Positions 49,030 through 57,517 of a DNA stretch of 64,000 bases are shown here, in pieces. Location of the stretch: assembly GCF_007990775.1 (NCBI RefSeq), contig NZ_BJXB01000021.1:37701-101700 (forward strand). Direction: 5' to 3'. Made by a program: the position numbers and the translations under genes. This DNA comes from Deinococcus cellulosilyticus NBRC 106333 = KACC 11606 (GTDB lineage: Bacteria > Deinococcota > Deinococci > Deinococcales > Deinococcaceae). Within the stretch, counting starts at the first letter, position 1. Every line of letters begins with the position of its first letter. The notes below the pieces were generated by a model. The model ran no database searches and was not told where the DNA came from. It saw only the letters and a program-made list of their open reading frames with translations.

Positions 49030-51000
49030 TTACGCCTTCACAGGCAGGATGCCCTTGACGGTGTTCACCACATTTTCGGTGGTGAAGCCGTACTCTTTGA
49101 ACAGCTGGTCGGCAGGACCGCTGGCCCCGAAGCCCTGCATGGCGATGATGGCTCCGTCCAGACCCACAAACTCGTGCCATCCGAGGGGGCTGGCGGCTTC
49201 GATGGCGACGCGCTTCACGCCGGGGTTCAGCACGCTGTTTTTGTAGCTGGCGTCCTGCTCGCGGAAGAGTTCCATGCTGGGCATGGAGACCACTTTGGCT
49301 TTCACGCCTTCGGATTCCAGGGCCTCGGCGCTCTTGAGGGCCACGGCCACTTCAGAGCCGCTGGCAATCAGGATGACATCGGGATTCTCCACGTCGCGCA
49401 CGGGGTAGGCCCCTTTGCGGACCCCTTCGATGTTGCGGGGCAGGATGGGGAGGTTCTGGCGACTGAGGGCCAGTGCGCTGGGACGGGTTCTGTTTTCCAG
49501 GGCCACGATCCAGGTTGCGGCGGTTTCGTTGGCGTCTGCAGGACGGAACACCAGCACGTTGGGGGTGGCGCGCAGGGCAGCAAGCTGCTCGACAGGCTGG
49601 TGGGTGGGGCCGTCTTCTCCGAGGCCGATGGAGTCGTGGGTCAGCACGAAGATACTGCCAATGCCCATCAGGGCGGCCAGACGCAGGCTGGGTTTCAGGT
49701 AGTCGCTGAAGATCAGGAAGGTGCCGCCGTACGCGCGGATGCCGTACAGAGTGATGCCGTTGAGGGCTGCGGCCATGCCGTGTTCGCGCACCCCGAAGTG
49801 GATGTTGCGGCCACTGTAGTCGCCCTTCTTGATCCAGTTCACACCTTTCAGTTCGGTGTTGTTGGAGGGGGCCAGGTCGGCACTTCCGCCGATCAGGCCA
49901 GGGAACACTTTGGCCAGGGCGTTGAGGGCCTGTCCAGAAGCTGCACGGGTGGCGAGGGGCTTGTCGAAGGTGGGCAGGAGGCTTTCCACATCGGCAGGCA
50001 GGTTGCCTTCCAGCACGAGTTTCAGTTCTGCGGCTTCCTGGGGGTACTGCTCAGCGTAACGGGCAAACAGGTCATTCCACTCGCTCTCGAGTTTTGCACC
50101 CTGCTCGGTGGCGTTCATGTGGGCTTTGACTTCTTCGGGGATGTAGAAGTCTTCGGTGAACTCCCAGCCCAGGTTGCTCTTGGTCAGTTTGATTTCTTCT
50201 GCACCCAGGGGTGCACCGTGGGCGTCGTGGCTGTCGGCTTTGTTGGGGCTACCGTGTCCGATCACCGTGCGCACAGCGATGATGGAGGGCTTGTCGGTGA
50301 CGGCCTGGGCAGCCTTGATGGCTTCTGCAATTGCAGCAGTGTCGGTGCCGTCTGCAACTTTCTGCACGTGCCAGCCGTAGGCTTCGAAGCGCTTCATGCT
50401 GTCATCGGTGAAGGCAATGTCGGTGTGGCCCTCGATGGAGATGCCGTTGTCGTCGTACAGGTAGATCATCTTGCCGAGGCCCAGGTTTCCGGCGAGACCT
50501 GCAGCTTCGTGGGAGATGCCTTCCATCAGGTCCCCGTCGGAGACGATGGCGTAGGTGTAGTTGTTGAACAGCTCAAAGCCTTCTCTGTTGTAGCGGGCAG
50601 CAAGGTGGGCTTCTGCGAGGGCGAAACCCACGCCAGTGGCGAAACCCTGGCCCAGAGGTCCGGTGGACATTTCCACCCCTGCGGTGTAACCATACTCGGG
50701 GTGGCCGGGGGTTTTGCTGTGCAATTGACGGAAGTTTTTGATGTCGTCGAGAGAGAGGTCATATCCGGTCAGGTGCAGCAGGCTGTAAATCAGCATGCTG
50801 GCGTGACCTGCACTGAGAATGAAACGGTCGCGGCCCAGCCATTTGGGGTTCTTGGGGTTGTGGCGCAGGAAGTTCTGCCACAGGGTGTAGGCCATGGGGG
50901 CCATGCCCATGGGGGCACCGGGGTGACCGGAGTTTGCTTTTTGAACAGCGTCCATCGCCAGTGTGCGGATGGTGTTGATGGATAAAGTTTCGAGGCTCAT
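49030..51000 (-). CDS. tkt: Transketolase
   Basis: A 656-residue thiamine-diphosphate enzyme of the pentose phosphate and Calvin-type pathways, moving two-carbon units between sugars. HPGAPMGMAP near the N-terminus, the cofactor motif SDGDLMEGISHEAAG, and THDSIGLGEDGPTHQPVEQ in the pyrimidine domain are all intact. Normal length. TAGAAT lies 7 bases before this ATG and no ribosome site is visible, so initiation is probably leaderless; a GTG/ATG upstream in frame is less likely. Confidence 0.96.
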   Translation of the reverse strand: MSLETLSINTIRTLAMDAVQKANSGHPGAPMGMAPMAYTLWQNFLRHNPKNPKWLGRDRFILSAGHASMLIYSLLHLTGYDLSLDDIKNFRQLHSKTPGHPEYGYTAGVEMSTGPLGQGFATGVGFALAEAHLAARYNREGFELFNNYTYAIVSDGDLMEGISHEAAGLAGNLGLGKMIYLYDDNGISIEGHTDIAFTDDSMKRFEAYGWHVQKVADGTDTAAIAEAIKAAQAVTDKPSIIAVRTVIGHGSPNKADSHDAHGAPLGAEEIKLTKSNLGWEFTEDFYIPEEVKAHMNATEQGAKLESEWNDLFARYAEQYPQEAAELKLVLEGNLPADVESLLPTFDKPLATRAASGQALNALAKVFPGLIGGSADLAPSNNTELKGVNWIKKGDYSGRNIHFGVREHGMAAALNGITLYGIRAYGGTFLIFSDYLKPSLRLAALMGIGSIFVLTHDSIGLGEDGPTHQPVEQLAALRATPNVLVFRPADANETAATWIVALENRTRPSALALSRQNLPILPRNIEGVRKGAYPVRDVENPDVILIASGSEVAVALKSAEALESEGVKAKVVSMPSMELFREQDASYKNSVLNPGVKRVAIEAASPLGWHEFVGLDGAIIAMQGFGASGPADQLFKEYGFTTENVVNTVKGILPVKA

Positions 51001-51354
51001 GGTTTCTATTCTAAAACCATCCGCGTTCAAATTGTGTCATTAACACACAAACAACCGGGGGCAAATTCACAAATTGCGTAGACAGGACACAAAAAGCCAC
51101 TTTTAATTTGGTGTTTTCTGTACACTAAGGGGGTCAAATGCAGTGCCACAAACAGGAGTGAGCGCTCACATTTGAGGAGGTTTTTCAGAGAGATTCATCC
51201 CTCAAATCACCTGGAGATCTGTATGGCTTGAACCCAGAACAAGTTTGAATGGCTGTCCAGAACACCCCACATGTTCCCGGAGTGGAGACACCATCAGCCT
51301 TATGCAGGAGGGTTGACCCTTTTGTCTGCTCCCTGCACCCCTTATGCTCAGGTC
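51001..51354. other. 354-base divergent intergenic region
   Basis: It contains the tkt -10 box (TAGAAT on the minus strand at 51008-51013), an orphan plus-strand TACACT box with a palindrome and a ribosome-site-like GAGGAGG, and the moeA -10 box (TATGCT at 51343-51348). No open frame follows the GAGGAGG. Confidence 0.5.
51121..51169 (+). promoter_or_regulatory. Orphan TACACT box with a LacI-type palindrome
   Basis: TACACT (51121-51126) is followed by the perfect palindrome GTGAGCGCTCAC (51158-51169), the core of the ideal symmetric lac operator. GAGGAGG at 51174-51180 follows, but no start codon in a usable frame comes next. Confidence 0.45.
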
Positions 51355-52545
51355 ATGCACCGTCAGCAGATTGATCTTGCAGAAGCCATTGACATCCTGA
51401 AAGAGACCCTGCCCAGGCCAGCCTCTGAAACCCTTCCCCTCACACAGGCTGCAGGACGGGTGCTCAGTGCTTCCCTCTCTGCAAAAGTGGACCATCCCAG
51501 CGTGGACGACAGCGCAATGGACGGCATCGCCTGCAGGCTTGAGGACAGCCAGAGCACCCCGGTCACCCTGAAACTTATCGGAGAATCCAGAGCAGGAGAG
51601 GGTTTCTCTGGTGGGGTTGGAGCAGGGGAATGCGTACGCATCTACACAGGAGCTCCTGTTCCCGCAGGGGCAAATGCCATCTGCAAAGTGGAAGACCTGC
51701 AGATCGAAGGAGATCAGGTGACCCTGCTGCACCCTGCCCGCAGCCAGGACATCCGGCACAGAGGGTCTGATTTTCAGGTGGGTCAGGAAGGCCTGCAAAA
51801 AGGAGATGTTCTCTCCCCTGCCCGACTCGCCCTTGCCGCCAGTATGGGGTACAGCGAAGTGCCCGTGTACCGGAAACTCCGGGTGGGCATCCTCTCCACC
51901 GGAGATGAGGTGATCGAGGCAGGTCAGCCCTTGCAGCCCGGGCAGGTCTACGATTCCAACCGCTACGGCATTTACGCCCTGCTTCTAGAAATGGGGCTGG
52001 AGCCTGTGCTGCTTCCCCACGCCACAGACCACATCGATGAGGTCAAAAAGAACCTGCAAAATGCCGACCTGGATGTGCTCCTCACCTCTGGAGGGGTCAG
52101 CATGGGGAATTACGACATCGTGCGGGACCTGCTCTTTGGCGAAGGGGAAGTCAAATTCTGGAAGATCAACCTGCGCCCGGGAGGACCTGCCCTGTGTGGG
52201 CTCTGGCAGGGCATTCCTGTACTGGGGCTGCCAGGAAATCCTGTCTCTGCCCTGGTGGTCTTCGAGGTGCTGTTCAAACCTGCCATTTTTGCCCTGCTGG
52301 GTCGCACCGATGCCCCTCACCGCAAAGTGCGGGCGCGTGCCCTGAATGCCTTCAAAGCTGTTCCCAGAAAGACCGCTTACTGGAGGGCACAACTGAATGC
52401 TCAAAACGGCGAACTGGTCGTGCAGGACCTGAATGCTCCTCTCTCCAACATGCTCAGAGGTCTGGCCCACGCCAACGCCCTCGTGGTGGTGGAGCCAGGA
52501 CAGGCGGTGGAGGCAGGAGGCCTTGCAGAGGTGATCTGGCTGTGA
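51355..52545 (+). CDS. moeA: Molybdopterin molybdenumtransferase MoeA
   Basis: A 396-residue enzyme inserting molybdate into adenylylated molybdopterin. DDSAMDGIA, the LSTGDEVIEAG and TSGGVSMGNYDIV motifs of the MPT-binding domain, and LPGNPVSALVVFEVL are all present, with the C-terminal beta-barrel afterwards. TATGCT sits 6 bases before the ATG (leaderless layout). Nitrate-related transport genes at the start of the window may depend on this cofactor through a nitrate reductase outside it. Confidence 0.94.
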   Translation: MHRQQIDLAEAIDILKETLPRPASETLPLTQAAGRVLSASLSAKVDHPSVDDSAMDGIACRLEDSQSTPVTLKLIGESRAGEGFSGGVGAGECVRIYTGAPVPAGANAICKVEDLQIEGDQVTLLHPARSQDIRHRGSDFQVGQEGLQKGDVLSPARLALAASMGYSEVPVYRKLRVGILSTGDEVIEAGQPLQPGQVYDSNRYGIYALLLEMGLEPVLLPHATDHIDEVKKNLQNADLDVLLTSGGVSMGNYDIVRDLLFGEGEVKFWKINLRPGGPALCGLWQGIPVLGLPGNPVSALVVFEVLFKPAIFALLGRTDAPHRKVRARALNAFKAVPRKTAYWRAQLNAQNGELVVQDLNAPLSNMLRGLAHANALVVVEPGQAVEAGGLAEVIWL

Positions 52546-52567
52546 CCTTCAAATCAGGAAGAATGGA

Positions 52568-52858
52568 ATGCCTGTTCTGCTGATTCCTGAGGACTTCACA
52601 GAGCAGGACTGGTTCAACCTAAGCCATAAGGGATGGGCAACCTTTGAAGTCAGGCACCTTGAGCACATCTATGAAATTGAGTTTTATGATCCTGTTCGGC
52701 TGGGCCAGGATCTGGAATCCATGGGCAACTGCCTGATCTTCTCCGGGCTGATCGTCTTGAAAGAAGTTGCCCTTCCAGAGATCCTGAAAGCCCTTGATCT
52801 TGCTGAGAAGGAAGGGCTTTTCAAATCCCTGAAACCGATCAGAACTGCAGGGGGATGA
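52568..52858 (+). CDS. Short uncharacterised protein
   Basis: A 96-residue soluble protein (LIPEDFTEQDWFNLSHKGWATFEVRHLEHIYEIEFYDPVRL, then two helices). It has no recognised domain; the first half is beta-rich, the second helical, and it resembles small immunity-type proteins only in size. It follows moeA by 22 bases, and its stop codon abuts the end of the convergent CrtD-like gene. Confidence 0.6.
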   Translation: MPVLLIPEDFTEQDWFNLSHKGWATFEVRHLEHIYEIEFYDPVRLGQDLESMGNCLIFSGLIVLKEVALPEILKALDLAEKEGLFKSLKPIRTAGG

Positions 52859-54208
52859 TCACCCCTCGTCTCGGCTCTTTTTCACCAGTGACCGGTACTC
52901 TGGCAGGGCACCTGAATACCCCGACAGGATGCTCAGGGGAACACCCCCTCCAGGGTGCACGGTTCCGCCCACCTGACGGAGGTTTTTCACCCCTTCGATG
53001 CTCCAGCCGTACCTGAGTGCCCCCTTCAGGCCATGGGGAGCGCGGCCATACAGTGCTCCCGAGTAGGCCGCTTTTGCATAGTCCTGGGGGGCCATCACGT
53101 TGTACTCCCGGATGCTCAGGGGGTAACGCTGTTCCAGCAGTTTGAGGATCTGCTCGGCGTACCCTTCCTTGTTGGGGGTCTCCAAAGGGGGACTGTTCAC
53201 CATGATGAAGGCTTTTTTGCCTTCGGTGTGCACGTAGATGGTGGGATCTCTGGGCATGCGGTCGGCCTCGATGTCTGCCCATTCCTGGCGGTAATTCTGC
53301 GGGAAGATCACCTGATGGCCCAGCGGACGGTCCTCGAACAGGTGGGCCTGCAGGGTGAAACCACTGATGGTCAGTTCTTCCTGCGGAAGCTCCTTGCCCA
53401 GTGCCCTGAGGGTGAAGTTGCGGTCCATGCTGCTGACCACCCAGTCGGCCTGAAAGTCTCCTTTGTCGGTCTGAATGCGGGTGACACGGCCCCCCTGCAC
53501 TTCCATGCCCTGCACTTTCGTGCCGTACACGAATTCCACCCCCCTGAGTTTGAGGGTTTTCTCAAGGCTCTGGGCCACTGCAGCAAAACCACCCTGCACA
53601 TGCCACACCCCAAGACCGAGTTCCACCCAGGCAATGTTGTGCAGCACCGCAGGGGCCCGGTAAGGGTTTGCTCCCATGTATGTGGCGAACCGCAGGAAGA
53701 ACGTCTTGAGGTATTTCCCTGCGGGCTCCAGAAGCTGTTCCAGGGTCATGTTGGGTCGGGCTTTCAGACCATGCTTCAGGCCGTACTGCATCAGGGCAGG
53801 CATGCCCGGTGGAGGCCCGAACAGGAAGGTGTCCTTTGCCCCGTTGTACATGTCGCGGGCCAGGAAGAGCAGGTCCTGGTAGGTGTCCGCCTCGCTGTAG
53901 TTGAGTTCCTGAAAGGTGCGCTCCATGTTGCGGTAAGGCCGGAAGATGCGCCCATCTGCGTACTGGTAGGTGGTGGTCGGGTTGATCTCTTTGAAGGTGG
54001 GCGGAACGGCATGCAGGCGGTTGAAGAGTTCCCGGATCACCTCGGGCATGGTGACCACGGTGGGTCCGGTGGGAATGCCATGCCAGCCTTCGGCCTTGCC
54101 TCCGACCTGGGTTTTCTGTTCCAGAATTGTGACTTGATGTCCTTCGAGGAGGAGCCGGGTGGCTGCTGCCAGCCCTGAGAATCCTGCTCCGATCACCACG
54201 CATTTCAT
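52859..54208 (-). CDS. crtD: CrtI/CrtD-family carotenoid desaturase
   Basis: A 449-residue FAD oxidoreductase: CVVIGAGFSGLAAATRLLLEG dinucleotide fold, EQKTQVGGKAEGW, and PTGPTVVTMPEVIRELF, then the C-terminal motif GGTVHPGGGVPLSILSG. It lies with carotenoid genes, and its length and N-terminal pattern fit the 3',4'-desaturase (CrtD) of Deinococcus more than phytoene desaturase CrtI, which is longer. GAGGAG precedes the ATG. It would add a double bond in the acyclic end of the carotenoid. Assignment to CrtD is by context. Confidence 0.75.
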   Translation of the reverse strand: MKCVVIGAGFSGLAAATRLLLEGHQVTILEQKTQVGGKAEGWHGIPTGPTVVTMPEVIRELFNRLHAVPPTFKEINPTTTYQYADGRIFRPYRNMERTFQELNYSEADTYQDLLFLARDMYNGAKDTFLFGPPPGMPALMQYGLKHGLKARPNMTLEQLLEPAGKYLKTFFLRFATYMGANPYRAPAVLHNIAWVELGLGVWHVQGGFAAVAQSLEKTLKLRGVEFVYGTKVQGMEVQGGRVTRIQTDKGDFQADWVVSSMDRNFTLRALGKELPQEELTISGFTLQAHLFEDRPLGHQVIFPQNYRQEWADIEADRMPRDPTIYVHTEGKKAFIMVNSPPLETPNKEGYAEQILKLLEQRYPLSIREYNVMAPQDYAKAAYSGALYGRAPHGLKGALRYGWSIEGVKNLRQVGGTVHPGGGVPLSILSGYSGALPEYRSLVKKSRDEG

Positions 54209-54358
54209 TTTGTTGCTCCTCAGAAACTGCTCTGCCTGTGCGTTTTCCTTTGGTCGGAAAACCGTCGGTGTTTTCTTTTCTGGACAGTCTCTCAGGTCAG
54301 CGTACCTGAGCCCTGACCAAGTTTGATCTGCCCTTGCCCTTCATGAATTTAGCAAACA

Positions 54359-55423
54359 TTAACGTGAGTAATGTCGCCCTTTCCAATTGTATTTTTTCTG
54401 TAAGGCACGCCAATAAATGGGTAAGGAAAGCAGTGGACTGATGGGTACCGTGAACACCTCAAGCAGGTCTGCTCTTGTGTTCCTTCCCGAGGTGAGGTTG
54501 ACCACCAGACGCTCTGCAAGCCCCATCCACAACAGGGGCCTGAAAGCAGGCACCAGCAGGGGCAGGGTGTAGGCACTGAGGTGCAGAAATCCCGAAAGCA
54601 GCAGGAAGAACACCTTGTTTCCATGAAAAGCCCGCAGGTTCTTGCCGAAACCTTCGAGCACCTCCTGGTACCCGTGGTACATCCGCACGCTGATCAGGTC
54701 CTGCCCGAGGGCGAGAGAGAGTTTCCCTCCGTGCTTTTTGATGCGCCGGGCCAGATCCACATCTTCCAGCACGCTTTTTCTGACCCCTGCATGTCCGGAG
54801 ATGCGCTGGTAGCTCTCTCTCCTGAACACCATCACCTGACCGTTGCCTGCACTGGCTGCCGCAAAAGGAAGCCTGATGAAAAGATAAGGGAAGAAACACA
54901 GCAGAACGTCATCAATCAGAGGAACAAGCGCACGTTCTGAAAGGGTGTGGGTTTCCTGCCTGGGGTATACGCTCAGCAGGTCGGCGTGGGATTCCTGCAT
55001 TCGGGTCAGCACCGCCTTCAGGGAACCTGCGTGCCAGAACACATCTGCGTCGGTGAAGACCAGCAGGTCTCCTCGGGCAGCCAGAGAAAGCTGATGGCAG
55101 GCCCAGTTTTTTCCCACCCAGCCTGCAGGAAGGGGGGAACCCGCAATCAATTTCAGTTGCGGATGGTCTTTTTGCAGCCCGCGCACCACTTCAGCGGTTT
55201 CATCTTCAGACTGGTCATCAAGCACCAAGACCTCTGTGGCCTGCTGGGAGAGCAGCAGAGGCAGGGTTTTTGAGAGGTTTTCTGCTTCGTTGCGGGCCGG
55301 AATCAGCACAGAGACCCTGGGTTTTGCCACAGGTGCTGCACGTTTCAACCTGGGAAAGATCAGGGCATTGATCAGGGCAATGGCCAGTTTGGTCAGCAGA
55401 AAAGCGGTGAGGAACCTTTTCAC
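54359..55423 (-). CDS. GT2 glycosyltransferase (CruG-like)
   Basis: A 354-residue glycosyltransferase of the GT-A fold with an N-terminal membrane anchor. Sugar-nucleotide motifs: SVLIPARNEAENL, LVLDDQSEDET and DLLVFTDADVFW, then C-terminal membrane helices (FLHLSAYTLPLLVPAF). The carotenoid context (next to an acyltransferase and CruF) suggests CruG, which glycosylates the hydroxyl made by CruF. Its ATG overlaps the acyltransferase stop (ATGA). Confidence 0.82.
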   Translation of the reverse strand: MKRFLTAFLLTKLAIALINALIFPRLKRAAPVAKPRVSVLIPARNEAENLSKTLPLLLSQQATEVLVLDDQSEDETAEVVRGLQKDHPQLKLIAGSPLPAGWVGKNWACHQLSLAARGDLLVFTDADVFWHAGSLKAVLTRMQESHADLLSVYPRQETHTLSERALVPLIDDVLLCFFPYLFIRLPFAAASAGNGQVMVFRRESYQRISGHAGVRKSVLEDVDLARRIKKHGGKLSLALGQDLISVRMYHGYQEVLEGFGKNLRAFHGNKVFFLLLSGFLHLSAYTLPLLVPAFRPLLWMGLAERLVVNLTSGRNTRADLLEVFTVPISPLLSLPIYWRALQKKYNWKGRHYSR

Positions 55424-56073
55424 CCCAACCTCAACAGTTTTTTCAGCAGCAGACTGGCCAGGTTCAGGCGTTCAGAGTCGCTGCCCACCCCGCGCATGAT
55501 CTGCTGGTAACCCGCAAGGGGCGTTTCTGGATCACACACAAGGAGCGCCCCATCCAGTTCTGCAAGCAGACGGTTGATGGCCTCCCCCACTTCCGCTGGA
55601 GCACAGGGCACACCCAGAGAAATGTAGGCTTCGGGATGCTGGTGGCCGCGCAGGACCACCCTCAGGGCAACAGGGACCACCTCACAACCCGAATGCCGCG
55701 CAAACCACTTCACACCTGGGCGCAGGTCTTTCACAGGGCCTGCAGGACGCATGGCCCCTTCTGGAAAAAGAATCAGTGGGCGTCCACTTTTTAATGCCTG
55801 CAGGGCTTCCCGCAGGTTCAGGTGGGAAATCGCCCCAACAGACTTTAAAAAAGGGTACTTCTGCAACTGTCGATCCAGCATGAGCAAAGCTGGCTTTCTG
55901 GAGGCATGCCAGCAGAGTTCTCCCATCACGTAGCCATCCCACCAGGAGTGGTGGTTGGGCACCAGCAGCACAGAAGCGGTTTGCAGGGTGCCCCTCAGGT
56001 ACACGCCCCTCAGGCCTTTTCGTAAGGTGTGACGGATGACGGTTTTGAAGAAGATTTCCAGGAGTGAACCCAA
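55420..56073 (-). CDS. PlsC-type acyltransferase in the carotenoid operon
   Basis: A 217-residue 1-acylglycerol-phosphate acyltransferase-like enzyme: the HX4D motif NHHSWWDGYV and the substrate motif FPEGAMRPAG. Start is TTG with GGAGGG 7 bases before it, overlapping the upstream CrtYcd-CruF gene by 64 bases; no ATG gives a full N-terminus. Placed between the hydratase and the glycosyltransferase, it may acylate the sugar added to the carotenoid. Confidence 0.78.
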   Translation of the reverse strand: MGSLLEIFFKTVIRHTLRKGLRGVYLRGTLQTASVLLVPNHHSWWDGYVMGELCWHASRKPALLMLDRQLQKYPFLKSVGAISHLNLREALQALKSGRPLILFPEGAMRPAGPVKDLRPGVKWFARHSGCEVVPVALRVVLRGHQHPEAYISLGVPCAPAEVGEAINRLLAELDGALLVCDPETPLAGYQQIMRGVGSDSERLNLASLLLKKLLRLG

Positions 56074-57488
56074 GCCAGCCCTCCCATCAGGGCAAGAGTG
56101 ACGAATCCCGCAGGATAAATGCCCAGCAGCAGCAGTCCTGTCGGCAGGAAAAGCGCTTCAATGCGGTAAGCCCATGCAAAATCAGAGGTTTTCATTTCAG
56201 GAGCGAGTCTTTTCAGCAAAAAGGCCAGGGCCACCCCCACCCCATACCATGCCATGAAGTTCTGCACGGGAACCCCGTAGTAGCCACTCCAGAGTTGCCC
56301 CTCCTGCCAGGACCAGTACCCTTCCCGGACCATCAGGGGTTCCAGGCCGAGGTCCCAGGCCACCAGCAGGAGCCCGGTGATCCAGGGATTGCCTTTCGCC
56401 AGCAAGTACGCAGAGAGGGTCATGGCCCACCATCCCAGAGGCACAATCAGGGGCACTCCAAAGAGGGTCAGGCCCGGAGGATCATAGGTGTAGTGACCAA
56501 AGGGAAAACCTGTCCGGCTGCCAAGCACCTCTACACCCAGCCCAATTCCAAAAGTCAGGGCAAAGAGCAGGAAAGCTTTTTTCCCGACGTTTTCAAAAGC
56601 CCACAGCAGGGCCGCCACCGCCAGAGCACCTGTGGAAAGGGTGGCCAGCAGCGGAAAACCATCTGGCCACAGAGGCACCGGAATCTTCAGCAGCGCATAG
56701 AGGGCCACAAACAGGGTCCAGGGGCGCACGGACCTTGCCAGCCTGAACCAGCGTTTCAGGGCTTCTGGATGCAGGAAAAGCAGCAGGCCCTGCACCACCA
56801 GCAGGTTGGTGATCAGAAAAAAAGTGGCCTCTTCAATGGGCAGCCCAAAAGGTTTGAAGGCAAAAGAGTATTTTGTGCTGATGTCCCAGATGCCAAAAGT
56901 GTTGATCGCCAGGGCATCTGTGATCCACAGGTACACGGTGGGCACCATCAATCCCACCCAGAACACCTTCCTGTTGCTTAAAATCAGGTCTCCTCCAAAG
57001 GCCCACTGGAAGGCAATCACCGGGCAGGCCCATGCCAGAATCAGGCCCATGTAGTACCCGGCCTCTGTGAACAGCAGACCTGCCCCCAGAAAGCTGAGCG
57101 CTCCCCAGAAGAGGGTCCCCCAGATGCGTGCAGACTGGAACCCCAGTTTGGGGCTTCCCCAGCGTCTGAGCAGAAAAAACACCCACAGTCCTGCGATCAG
57201 GGGCTGCACCAGAAAGAAAAAGTACTCCTCAATGGGCACGTATCCGATCACCATGCTGACCCGCTCGGGTGGGTACTGCCACACCCCCTTGTAGATCAGG
57301 AAGTTGTCCCAGGGGGTGGTGTAAACCAGGGCCAGCAGGGGCAGCAGGAAATAGAAACGGAGTGCCCAGCCGTTCTCGGGGCGATAATGTCCTGCCAGGG
57401 GCTGTTTGCGGGTTTCCCTGAGGGTCACCAGCAAGAGCAGGGCCAGCAGGGGCAGGGTGAAAATGAAGTGGTATTCCCAGTACGTCAT
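56010..57488 (-). CDS. cruF: Fused lycopene cyclase (CrtYcd-type) and carotenoid hydratase (CruF)
   Basis: A 492-residue integral membrane protein with about fourteen helices. Residues 1-245 contain two repeats of the heterodimeric-type lycopene cyclase motif, GYVPIEEYFFFLVQPL and GLPIEEATFFLITNLLVVQG. Residues 260-490 match CruF (DUF422): GFPFGHYTYDPPG, VPLIVPLGWWAMTLSAYLLA and WDLGLEPLMVREGYW. The first half would form a beta-ring, the second hydrate the 1',2' double bond at the other end. In Deinococcus radiodurans these steps are, to my knowledge, on separate genes. Confidence 0.82.
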   Translation of the reverse strand: MTYWEYHFIFTLPLLALLLLVTLRETRKQPLAGHYRPENGWALRFYFLLPLLALVYTTPWDNFLIYKGVWQYPPERVSMVIGYVPIEEYFFFLVQPLIAGLWVFFLLRRWGSPKLGFQSARIWGTLFWGALSFLGAGLLFTEAGYYMGLILAWACPVIAFQWAFGGDLILSNRKVFWVGLMVPTVYLWITDALAINTFGIWDISTKYSFAFKPFGLPIEEATFFLITNLLVVQGLLLFLHPEALKRWFRLARSVRPWTLFVALYALLKIPVPLWPDGFPLLATLSTGALAVAALLWAFENVGKKAFLLFALTFGIGLGVEVLGSRTGFPFGHYTYDPPGLTLFGVPLIVPLGWWAMTLSAYLLAKGNPWITGLLLVAWDLGLEPLMVREGYWSWQEGQLWSGYYGVPVQNFMAWYGVGVALAFLLKRLAPEMKTSDFAWAYRIEALFLPTGLLLLGIYPAGFVTLALMGGLAWVHSWKSSSKPSSVTPYEKA

Positions 57489-57517
57489 GCTTTTCCATTC
57501 CGCAGGGAAAATCTTCC

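Noticed and set aside
48817..50985. Long open frame on the plus strand opposite the transketolase gene (also 31600-33333 opposite the permease and 28863-30230 opposite the histidine kinase)
   Set aside because: These are shadows of high-GC coding sequence; the minus-strand proteins match known families over full length and the antisense translations show no domain.
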